A stretch of 64,000 bases of DNA from the NCBI RefSeq assembly GCF_947172395.1, contig NC_069083.1, forward strand, positions 19,731,665-19,795,664. The letters are read 5' to 3'. This DNA comes from Bicyclus anynana. Lineage: Eukaryota > Arthropoda > Insecta > Lepidoptera > Nymphalidae. This document shows positions 43,947 to 51,452 of this stretch, piece after piece. Within the stretch, counting starts at the first letter, position 1. Every line of letters starts with the position of its first letter. Position numbers and translations under genes: made by a program. The notes under the pieces are model-generated. The model ran no database searches. It saw only the letters and a program-made list of their open reading frames with translations, and was not told the origin of the DNA.

Positions 43947-43966
43947 CTCCGATAAGGTTGTCGGAG
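43947..43966 (-). promoter_or_regulatory. Element F 3' UTR hairpin CTCCGA/TCGGAG
   Basis: 6-bp stem, 8-nt loop, about 37 nt before the A-tail. An alternative stem GGAGGAA/TTCCTCC (minus strand) uses the same right arm, so two mutually exclusive folds are possible. The sequence is the same as in element G. Confidence 0.7.
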
Positions 43967-44726
43967 ACCTTATTTAGCTGTTTATAATAATATTGCAATG
44001 TAATGGTGTTTTATGTTTTTACCTTTAACTATTAATTATCTAGATACTTTGTGTAATCATTTTGAAGAGAGAATAAATAATAGCATCCTTTTATCATTGT
44101 TATGTATTATATTATTATAATATAACGACAACATATGATCTATGGCTTACTATTTATGATGTTTAACAATATTTTTTTTTTTTTTTTTTTTTTATGTGTG
44201 TGTGTGAATATGTGTTTGTGTTCTATTTTTATATTTTATTGTTTTAAGTTTATTTCGTGTGCTTCAGATATTAATTACGTTATTTTAATAACCTTATTTT
44301 AATATCTAATTGTGTTTTCGTTGCTTTTGTTTTTTGTATTTTAACGAGTTTAAATTTTTCATATTAGCAGATTTACATTTTAAATAGTTCTTAGATGTTT
44401 GCTGGTATTTTGTGACAAGTTCTGTATTTTTGTAAACGAAAATTACATTTTTTAATAAAATTTTGTATTTTGTTTTTCTTATTATTAGTTTTCCTATCTT
44501 TCCCAGAGTTTCGTAGATTTTTATAATTATCGATAATTGTGCGAAATATGGATAGCTTCCGTAAAATTTTGTTATTTTCTCTTGAGATTTGTGGTATATA
44601 TTTAATATTCTTATTTTTATTTTTATTTTGTTCCAATTGAACTTTGCCACATTTATTTGCAATTTTGATTTGCCTATTTCTGCTAGAAAGACATAATTAA
44701 ACTCTTCTTGAACCTCTGATGCACCT
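43967..44726 (-). other. Element F 3' region after ORF1
   Basis: A-rich on the minus strand (runs of AAAATA and AATAAA). It stays open for about 140 codons in the +1 frame after ORF1, beginning AKGASEVQEEFNY. The first residues match the start of the ORF2 linker of element H (AEGAPGTQ), but nothing after them matches endonuclease, RT or RNase H, so I read it as 3' UTR joined to the first ORF2 codons by a large deletion. Low complexity (Lys, Asn, Ile) argues against a real protein. Confidence 0.6.
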
Positions 44727-45959
44727 TTAGCAATAAGACACACTGGTCCTCGCCAGTCTATCCCATTTTTGCCTTATCGGGCATTCGTTGTCAAAACTGT
44801 TGTGGTTAAACTTTTCATGTTTTGCCATCTGACAGTTTCGACAACTAGCAGTATTTCCGGCTAGCCATTGCGGACAATCTTTGCGAAGGTGAGTTCCAGT
44901 GCAGTGACTGCACCGGTCCTCTTCCTCCTTGCAGTGTTTTTTACCGTGTCCGAACTCTAGGCATCTAGTGCACTGTATAAGGGGAGACTGGTCGAGGACT
45001 TGCACTCTCTGGAGGTCTATGTGTGCCTTTCCGACCTGTGTGAGGCTTCGCCACACTGGTGGGGATACCTGAAGGACAGTATGGCATTCGTGTGGGTTTC
45101 TTGCCCTCCTGCGATATCGCACAACGGCTCTATACTCTCCCTCTGGTATCCCCCCCAGTATGTGCGTGTTTTGGTTTTTCAGAGCATTGAGTATGTCGTC
45201 ATCTGTGTTGACGCTTAAGACGTTTCTAAGTATGACCAGGGGGTCCTTGTTTGTCTTCTGTTCTATTTGTAGAGTTGGGTTGCCAGATCTAAGTTGTTCC
45301 GCCACTCTGGCCAACTCTTCTTTGGTTTGGCATCCCAACACTACTTTTTGATTCCTAGCTTTTCGAAGTCTGTCCACTCGCAGACCCGATGTCTTCGCGC
45401 ACACTGCGGATCGTATTTTTAATATTACGTCTTCGCTGGTGTCGGCTTCATCCGGCGATGACACGATCAGCGAGTGGACCGACTGCGATTCAGCAGAAGG
45501 GGCCTCTTTTGGAGTTGCCACGACTTTGGCATATGAACAGCCTTCTGTCGCTGTTCCAATACTTTCCACAAACCTGGTCATTTGTTCTTTGATCGCGCAT
45601 ATCTCTTCTCTGGCCGCCACCATTATACCCGTCTGAACATTTAGTGCGTCGGTTACCTCATTCGCCAAGTCAGCGTCACAAGCTGGGGCATCGATTCGAG
45701 ACTGTGCGACATCGCAGAGCCTCATGGATAAGGTGTACAGTCCATTCAGACAGTCAAGCACAGTCTCCTTTATCGTTCCCTTTATGTTGCCGGACTGGTC
45801 CAACTGTAGCTTTGCGACCTGAAACAGCTGGTTTGCCACAGCTGGCAAGTCACTCAACGGAGCTTCAATTGCTGACCTGGCGTAAGAGGCGGTCTCTTTC
45901 GGGACTTTGACCGGTAATTTTGCTGGTTTAGGTGCATCAGTTTTAGATTTCATCGACAT
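44727..45959 (-). CDS. Element F ORF1, Gag-like zinc-knuckle protein
   Basis: 410 residues, intact, with its ATG at 45,959. The N-terminal region is a helical module (LPAVANQLFQVAKLQLDQ, ETVLDCLNGLYTLSMRL). The middle has SLIVSSPDEADTSEDVI, RSAVCAKTSGLRVDRLRKA and QKVVLGCQTKEELARVAEQL, the ORF1 core domain. Three CCHC knuckles follow (about 320-400): C-TRC-LEFGHGKKHC, C-SHC-TGTHLRKDC and C-RNC-...DNEC. It ends TSVSYC and TAA. The protein is identical to that of element G and homologous to that of H. The family role is RNA binding and targeting of the RNP to telomeres. Conservation without ORF2 suggests a recent origin or a continuing role in trans. Confidence 0.92.
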   Translation of the reverse strand: MSMKSKTDAPKPAKLPVKVPKETASYARSAIEAPLSDLPAVANQLFQVAKLQLDQSGNIKGTIKETVLDCLNGLYTLSMRLCDVAQSRIDAPACDADLANEVTDALNVQTGIMVAAREEICAIKEQMTRFVESIGTATEGCSYAKVVATPKEAPSAESQSVHSLIVSSPDEADTSEDVILKIRSAVCAKTSGLRVDRLRKARNQKVVLGCQTKEELARVAEQLRSGNPTLQIEQKTNKDPLVILRNVLSVNTDDDILNALKNQNTHILGGIPEGEYRAVVRYRRRARNPHECHTVLQVSPPVWRSLTQVGKAHIDLQRVQVLDQSPLIQCTRCLEFGHGKKHCKEEEDRCSHCTGTHLRKDCPQWLAGNTASCRNCQMAKHEKFNHNSFDNECPIRQKWDRLARTSVSYC

Positions 45960-46300
45960 TTTTGTAACGGTGTAAATTAGATTAAGTTAACTAAATGTTT
46001 TTATTTAGGCTGTGTAGACCTAATTCTAACCTAACGTTATTTGAATATTTGAAAGGTGTAAAGTGCCCTTCAAATCTGAAAATTTCAAGTTTTTAACTTA
46101 ATTTGCTATTCTAGTTATTTGTATTACAAGTTATTTGGGAGGTGTAGATTGCCTCCCAAGTCAAATTACTGTACTAACCTAATCCCTGACTTAATACCAA
46201 AATAATCAAATAATAAACAAAATTTCTTAATTTCCTAACTTAATCTAAAATCTTGGGAGGTGTAAAAAGCCCCCCAATAGTCTAATTGTCAATTTTAAAT
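45960..46300 (-). promoter_or_regulatory. Element F 5' UTR with repeated hairpins (left contig)
   Basis: Contains inverted-repeat units that on the plus strand read GAAAGGTGTAAAGTGCCCTTC, TTGGGAGG..CCTCCCAA and TTGGGAGG..CCCCCCAA. They are the same kind as the seven leader hairpins of element H. This stretch ends at the N gap and is repeated exactly beyond it. Confidence 0.65.
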
Positions 46301-46500
46301 NNNNNNNNNNNNNNNNNNNNNNNNNNNNNNNNNNNNNNNNNNNNNNNNNNNNNNNNNNNNNNNNNNNNNNNNNNNNNNNNNNNNNNNNNNNNNNNNNNNN
46401 NNNNNNNNNNNNNNNNNNNNNNNNNNNNNNNNNNNNNNNNNNNNNNNNNNNNNNNNNNNNNNNNNNNNNNNNNNNNNNNNNNNNNNNNNNNNNNNNNNNN
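46301..46500. other. Assembly gap of 200 N
   Basis: Exactly 200 undetermined bases, a conventional scaffold-gap size. The 499 bp left of it (45,802-46,300) reappear immediately right of it (46,501-46,999), so the two contigs appear to overlap and were not merged. Probably nothing is missing here. Confidence 0.9.
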
Positions 46501-46999
46501 AACTGTAGCTTTGCGACCTGAAACAGCTGGTTTGCCACAGCTGGCAAGTCACTCAACGGAGCTTCAATTGCTGACCTGGCGTAAGAGGCGGTCTCTTTCG
46601 GGACTTTGACCGGTAATTTTGCTGGTTTAGGTGCATCAGTTTTAGATTTCATCGACATTTTTGTAACGGTGTAAATTAGATTAAGTTAACTAAATGTTTT
46701 TATTTAGGCTGTGTAGACCTAATTCTAACCTAACGTTATTTGAATATTTGAAAGGTGTAAAGTGCCCTTCAAATCTGAAAATTTCAAGTTTTTAACTTAA
46801 TTTGCTATTCTAGTTATTTGTATTACAAGTTATTTGGGAGGTGTAGATTGCCTCCCAAGTCAAATTACTGTACTAACCTAATCCCTGACTTAATACCAAA
46901 ATAATCAAATAATAAACAAAATTTCTTAATTTCCTAACTTAATCTAAAATCTTGGGAGGTGTAAAAAGCCCCCCAATAGTCTAATTGTCAATTTTAAAT
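46501..46999 (-). repeat. Repeat of 45,802-46,300: false duplication at gap
   Basis: Sequence equal to 45,802-46,300 with a constant offset of 699, starting on the first base after the gap. It includes the first 53 codons of the F ORF1 (ATG at 46,658) and its 5' UTR. I treat it as the same locus counted twice, not as a second gene. Confidence 0.85.
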
Positions 47000-47150
47000 T
47001 ATATTTTTGTATAAAACAGTCCAGAACAATATTTGGGAGGTGTAGAATGCCTCCCAAGTCAATCTAGGTTTAATTTAATTTAAATTTTGTCAATTTCTCA
47101 ATCAAATGACCCAGGGTCGTGTCACTCTACCCTTAAAGTGTACGTTTCGG
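47000..47150 (-). promoter_or_regulatory. Element F 5' UTR, distal part and 5' end
   Basis: Minus-strand reading starts at about 47,150 with CGTACACTTTAAGGGTAGAG, nearly the same as the first bases of element H after its telomere array, so this marks the element's 5' terminus. A TTGGGAGG/CCTCCCAA hairpin lies near 47,033-47,058. Unlike H, no telomere repeat flanks this end. Confidence 0.7.
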
Positions 47151-47345
47151 ATCCTCACAAGATGGAGAACCCGAAACGACAATAAAAATTTTTCCCCCAA
47201 AATCGACCCTCAGCTTCTTATATCTATATTAAGGGTGGGTGGGAGGGCCAAATTTTCGGTTTTCCGCGTTTTCCTCCCAAACGGCTGGACCGATCCGGGA
47301 GCGCGGCGGGTCGTTCGACGCGCCTTCGGGAGACGCCTAAACCAG
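47151..47345. repeat. Unique spacer plus fragment of the 414-bp satellite
   Basis: 47,151-47,246 is unrecognised. 47,247-47,338 matches the satellite at 62,285-64,000 (from AATTTTCGGTTTTCCGCG through GGACCGATCCGGGAGCGCGG to TTCGGGAGACGC) and is cut where element G begins. It is the junction between the head-to-head elements F and G. Confidence 0.8.
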
Positions 47346-47395
47346 CCTAAATAAAAACATTTAGTTAACTTAATCTAATTTACACCGTTACAAAA

Positions 47396-48628
47396 ATGTC
47401 GATGAAATCTAAAACTGATGCACCTAAACCAGCAAAATTACCGGTCAAAGTCCCGAAAGAGACCGCCTCTTACGCCAGGTCAGCAATTGAAGCTCCGTTG
47501 AGTGACTTGCCAGCTGTGGCAAACCAGCTGTTTCAGGTCGCAAAGCTACAGTTGGACCAGTCCGGCAACATAAAGGGAACGATAAAGGAGACTGTGCTTG
47601 ACTGTCTGAATGGACTGTACACCTTATCCATGAGGCTCTGCGATGTCGCACAGTCTCGAATCGATGCCCCAGCTTGTGACGCTGACTTGGCGAATGAGGT
47701 AACCGACGCACTAAATGTTCAGACGGGTATAATGGTGGCGGCCAGAGAAGAGATATGCGCGATCAAAGAACAAATGACCAGGTTTGTGGAAAGTATTGGA
47801 ACAGCGACAGAAGGCTGTTCATATGCCAAAGTCGTGGCAACTCCAAAAGAGGCCCCTTCTGCTGAATCGCAGTCGGTCCACTCGCTGATCGTGTCATCGC
47901 CGGATGAAGCCGACACCAGCGAAGACGTAATATTAAAAATACGATCCGCAGTGTGCGCGAAGACATCGGGTCTGCGAGTGGACAGACTTCGAAAAGCTAG
48001 GAATCAAAAAGTAGTGTTGGGATGCCAAACCAAAGAAGAGTTGGCCAGAGTGGCGGAACAACTTAGATCTGGCAACCCAACTCTACAAATAGAACAGAAG
48101 ACAAACAAGGACCCCCTGGTCATACTTAGAAACGTCTTAAGCGTCAACACAGATGACGACATACTCAATGCTCTGAAAAACCAAAACACGCACATACTGG
48201 GGGGGATACCAGAGGGAGAGTATAGAGCCGTTGTGCGATATCGCAGGAGGGCAAGAAACCCACACGAATGCCATACTGTCCTTCAGGTATCCCCACCAGT
48301 GTGGCGAAGCCTCACACAGGTCGGAAAGGCACACATAGACCTCCAGAGAGTGCAAGTCCTCGACCAGTCTCCCCTTATACAGTGCACTAGATGCCTAGAG
48401 TTCGGACACGGTAAAAAACACTGCAAGGAGGAAGAGGACCGGTGCAGTCACTGCACTGGGACTCACCTTCGCAAAGATTGTCCGCAATGGCTAGCCGGAA
48501 ATACTGCTAGTTGTCGAAACTGTCAGATGGCAAAACATGAAAAGTTTAACCACAACAGTTTTGACAACGAATGCCCGATAAGGCAAAAATGGGATAGACT
48601 GGCGAGGACCAGTGTGTCTTATTGCTAA
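47396..48628 (+). CDS. Element G ORF1, Gag-like zinc-knuckle protein
   Basis: 410 residues from the ATG at 47,396, the same protein as in element F: N-terminal helical module, ORF1 core (DPLVILRNVLSVNTDDDIL, ARNPHECHTVLQVSPPVWRSL), three CCHC knuckles and the C-terminus SVSYC with TAA. The reading frame is completely open. The preceding leader is only 50 nt because the copy is 5'-truncated, so it has probably lost its promoter. See element F for the family role. Confidence 0.92.
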   Translation: MSMKSKTDAPKPAKLPVKVPKETASYARSAIEAPLSDLPAVANQLFQVAKLQLDQSGNIKGTIKETVLDCLNGLYTLSMRLCDVAQSRIDAPACDADLANEVTDALNVQTGIMVAAREEICAIKEQMTRFVESIGTATEGCSYAKVVATPKEAPSAESQSVHSLIVSSPDEADTSEDVILKIRSAVCAKTSGLRVDRLRKARNQKVVLGCQTKEELARVAEQLRSGNPTLQIEQKTNKDPLVILRNVLSVNTDDDILNALKNQNTHILGGIPEGEYRAVVRYRRRARNPHECHTVLQVSPPVWRSLTQVGKAHIDLQRVQVLDQSPLIQCTRCLEFGHGKKHCKEEEDRCSHCTGTHLRKDCPQWLAGNTASCRNCQMAKHEKFNHNSFDNECPIRQKWDRLARTSVSYC

Positions 48629-49448
48629 AGGTGCATCAGAGGTTCAAGAAGAGTTTAATTATGTCTTTCTAGCAGAAATAGGCAAATCAAAATTGCAAAT
48701 AAATGTGGCAAAGTTCAATCGGAACAAAATAAAAATAAAAATAAGAATATTAAATATATACTGCAAATCTCAAGAGAAAATAACAAAATTTTACGGAAGC
48801 TATCCATATTTCGCACAATTATGATATTATAAAAATCTACGAAACTCTGGGAAAGATAGGAAAACTAATAATAAGAAAAACAAAATACAAAATTTTATTA
48901 AAAAATGTAATTTTCGTTTACAAAAATACAGAACTTGTCACAAAATACCAGCAAACATCTAAAAACTATTTAAAATGTAAATCTGCTAATATGAAAAATT
49001 TAAACTCTTTAAAATACAAAAAAAAAAAAACAAAAGCAACGAAAACACAATTAGATATTAAAATAAGGTTATTAAAATAACGTAATTAATATCTGAAGCA
49101 CACGAAATAAACTTAAAACAGTAAAATATAAAAATAGAACACAAACACATATTCACACACACACATAAATAAAAAAAAAAAAATATTGTTAAACATAATA
49201 AATAGTAAGCCATAGATCATATGTTGTCGTTATATTATAATAATATAATACATAACAATGATAAAAGGATGCTATTATTTATTCTCTCTTGAAAATGATT
49301 ACACAAAGTATCTAGATAATTAATAGTTAAAGGTAAAAACATAAAACACCATTACATTGCAATATCATTATAAACAGCTAAATAAGGTCTCCGACAACCT
49401 TATCGGAGGAAACTCAGCAGTTCCTCCTCAGACGGTGGAACAAAAATA
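48629..49448 (+). other. Element G 3' region, no ORF2
   Basis: A-rich region matching the 3' region of F. The +1 frame after the ORF1 stop (AKGASEVQEE...) closes after about 65 codons because of small deletions near 48,820 compared with F. Hairpin CTCCGA/TCGGAG at 49,389-49,408; the alternative stem GGAGGAA (49,405-49,411)/TTCCTCC (49,421-49,427) overlaps it. Confidence 0.7.
49389..49408 (+). promoter_or_regulatory. Element G 3' UTR hairpin CTCCGA/TCGGAG
   Basis: 6-bp stem with loop CAACCTTA, about 40 nt before the A-tail, in the same position as in C, F and H. Confidence 0.7.
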
Positions 49449-49469
49449 AAAAAAAAAAAAAAAAAAAAA

Positions 49470-49646
49470 CCTAACCTAACCTAACCTAACCTAACCTAAC
49501 CTAACCTAACCTAACCTAACCTAACCTAACCTAACCTAACCTAACCTAACCTAACCTAACCTAACCTAACCTAACCTAACCTAACCTAACCTAACCTAAC
49601 CTAACCTAACCTAACCTAACCTAACCTAACCTAACCTAACCTAACC
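49470..49646 (-). repeat. Telomeric array, TTAGG x about 35
   Basis: Pure CCTAA on the plus strand (TTAGG on the minus strand), the canonical insect telomere repeat. It runs from the A-tail of G to the 5' end of H. Confidence 0.96.
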
Positions 49647-50165
49647 GAAAAACGTACACTTTAAGGGTAGAGTGACACGACTCTGGGCCATTTGATTGAG
49701 AAATTCACAAAATTTAAGTTAAATTAAACCTAGATTGACTTGGGAGGCATTCTACACCTCCCAAAGACATAGTTTAGATTATAAATTGGACCATTAGGAG
49801 GCAATTTACACCTCCTAATACAACTAGGTTAGGTTTAAGAACATTTATTTAATTATTATTGTTTGTTGACTCTGGGAGGCTTTACACCTCCCAGCTTTTC
49901 CTAGACCATATTATTGACTGTTGGGAGGCTTTACACCTCCCAGCTATCTTAGTTTATTTTGTTGACTGTTGTAAGGCTTCTACACCTTCCAACTTCTTAG
50001 GTTAAATTTTTATTTTATTGAATAAGGTTAGGATTTTTGTATTCAATAATTGACTGATAGGAGACTTTACATCTCCAATCAATTAGTATAGAACTTATTA
50101 GTGTAGATCCAAGTAATTAACGACTGTTAGGAGACCCAATACATCTCCCAACGAACGCATTGCAA
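49647..50165 (+). promoter_or_regulatory. Element H 5' UTR with seven leader hairpins
   Basis: Seven short inverted repeats 50-90 nt apart, each of the form (T)GGGAGGC-loop-TACACCTCCC(A): 49,740-49,764; 49,793-49,819 (9-bp ATTAGGAGG/CCTCCTAAT); 49,872-49,894; 49,922-49,942; 49,969-49,992 (one mismatch); about 50,057-50,080 (short); and about 50,126-50,152. The loop keeps a T-A-C-A or similar. Stem changes are often matched on both arms (GGGAGG/CCTCCC, AGGAGG/CCTCCT, AAGG/CCTT), which suggests that structure is selected. The UTR begins at the telomere array. Confidence 0.75.
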
Positions 50166-51452
50166 ATGGCTTCAAAAACCTCAAATTCTAGAAATTCGAA
50201 TATTGCAAGCATCAACCTGAAACACATGGAAACAGAGCCCCGTAAAAAGCCCCCAGTAAAACCCCCGTCACCAGAAATGCCACTTTTGGCAAAGTCGGCG
50301 TCAGAGGGCCCACTGGAAGAACTCGGCACAGTTGCAAACCGACTCTTTCAGGAGGCTAAACTCCAACTAGAGCAGTCGGGTAACCTTAAGGCGTCAATAA
50401 AGGAGACGGTGATAGAGTGCCTCTCATGCTTATACGCAATAACACTTCGTCTTAGTGGCGGTACACCATCTTCTGCCGCCCCGACTGCTACGGCTGCCGA
50501 CTTTGCAAGAGAAGTGATGGTTGAGCTTCAGCAGCAACGGGAATTGGTAGTCGCAGTCAGGACCGAACTGAGTGACGTCAAGGACCAGGTCCACAAAATC
50601 AATGATAACGTGGAAAAATATAAGGTCACTGACGGAATATCATACGCGGCGGTGGCTGCGACGGCCAGACCTGTTGGCCTATCCTCCCAAACTCACCCTG
50701 TCCACTCTATGGTCGTGTCCTCGGTGGATGCTCACGACACCAGCGAGGATGTCATTAACAAAATTCGCTCAGCCGTGAGCGCCAAGACCTCCGGCATACG
50801 AGTGGACAGGTTGAGGAAAGCGCGAGAGCAAAAAGTGGTGCTGGGTTGCCAGACGCGAGAAGAGCTGGCCAAAGTAGCGGAGAAGCTACGGACTGGCAAC
50901 CCAACATTGCTGATGGAGGAAAAGGCCAACAGAGACCCACTCGTCATTTTGCACAATGTGCTTAACATCAATAGTGACGAGGATATCCTGGGTGCCCTCG
51001 AAAGGCAAAACGCCGCCATTCTGGGGGCGATACCTGCAGATGACTACAGGGCGATCGTGCGGTTCAGAAGGAAGGCGAGGAACCCGCTCGAGAGTCATGT
51101 GGTCCTGCAGGTGTCGCCACCAGTTTGGAGAAATCTAGTGGCTGTAGGAAAAGTGCATATAGACCTTCAGCGGGTACAGGTCAAGGACCAGTCTCCACTA
51201 GTGCAGTGCTCCAGGTGTCTCGGATATGGCCATGGTCGGAAGAACTGTACAGAATCCGTGGACACCTGCAGCCACTGCGCGGGTTCACACCTGCGCATAG
51301 ACTGCCCAGTGTGGAAGGCTGGTGACAAACCCATCTGTCGCAATTGCCAGAGCGCCAAACTTGAAATCACGGACCATAATTGTTTTGAAGATAACTGTCC
51401 GATAAGGAAAAAGTGGGACGCTCTGGCAAGGGCGAGAGTGGCGTACTGCTGA
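50166..51452 (+). CDS. Element H ORF1, Gag-like zinc-knuckle protein
   Basis: 428 residues from the first AUG (50,166; the frame is also open two codons upstream from a TTG, which I do not use). It is homologous throughout to ORF1 of F and G: LGTVANRLFQEAKLQLEQ, KETVIECLSCLYAITLRL, VHSMVVSSVDAHDTSEDVI, SAKTSGIRVDRLRKA and RNPLESHVVLQVSPPVWRNL. Three knuckles follow: C-SRC-LGYGHGRKNC, C-SHC-AGSHLRIDC and C-RNC-...EDNC. It ends ARVAYC and TGA. By family this is the RNA-binding protein that assembles the RNP and helps it reach telomeres. The stop is embedded in the open +1 frame of ORF2. Confidence 0.94.
   Translation: MASKTSNSRNSNIASINLKHMETEPRKKPPVKPPSPEMPLLAKSASEGPLEELGTVANRLFQEAKLQLEQSGNLKASIKETVIECLSCLYAITLRLSGGTPSSAAPTATAADFAREVMVELQQQRELVVAVRTELSDVKDQVHKINDNVEKYKVTDGISYAAVAATARPVGLSSQTHPVHSMVVSSVDAHDTSEDVINKIRSAVSAKTSGIRVDRLRKAREQKVVLGCQTREELAKVAEKLRTGNPTLLMEEKANRDPLVILHNVLNINSDEDILGALERQNAAILGAIPADDYRAIVRFRRKARNPLESHVVLQVSPPVWRNLVAVGKVHIDLQRVQVKDQSPLVQCSRCLGYGHGRKNCTESVDTCSHCAGSHLRIDCPVWKAGDKPICRNCQSAKLEITDHNCFEDNCPIRKKWDALARARVAYC

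Larger units (their letters stand above)
43864..47150 (-). mobile_element. Element F: TRAS-like derivative with ORF1 but no ORF2
   Basis: Minus-strand element with a complete-looking 5' end (47,150, the same start sequence as element H: cgtacactttaagggtaga), 5' UTR with hairpins, ORF1, a short A-rich 3' region, hairpin and A-tail (43,864-43,910) against the TTGGG array. ORF2, about 3.6 kb in element H, is absent; only the first few linker codons survive. The 200-N gap (46,301-46,500) plus a 499-bp repeated edge inflate its apparent length; the real length is about 2.6 kb. It would need RT supplied in trans. Confidence 0.85.
47346..49469 (+). mobile_element. Element G: second ORF1-only TRAS-like derivative
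   Basis: Plus-strand copy of the F type: 50 bp of 5' UTR (5'-truncated), intact ORF1, the same A-rich 3' region with no ORF2, hairpin, A-tail (49,449-49,469) and then CCTAA repeats. The ORF1 protein is identical to that of F, but the sequence just before the tail differs (GGAACAAAAATAAA here, GGAACATA in F) and the flanking arrays differ. The two are better explained as separate insertions of the same deleted element than as one inverted duplication. Confidence 0.88.

Noticed and set aside
43682..43998. Gln-Pro-Asn-Pro and Gly-Trp-Val-Gly-Leu repeat proteins
   Set aside because: Plain translations of the TTGGG/CCCAA array and adjoining A- or T-runs. The same happens at 33,100 and 37,700.
44306..44743. 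A small separate gene after ORF1 of element F
   Set aside because: Low-complexity Lys/Asn/Ile translation of an A-rich 3' region, broken in the sister copy G by small deletions.
46245..46658. A second F-type ORF1 starting at 46,658
   Set aside because: Runs into the N gap and repeats the ORF1 start of 45,802-45,959; explained by overlapping contig ends.
49740..50152. CRISPR-like array
   Set aside because: Units are short imperfect palindromes of variable spacing in a LINE leader of an animal genome, without direct repeats or cas genes.
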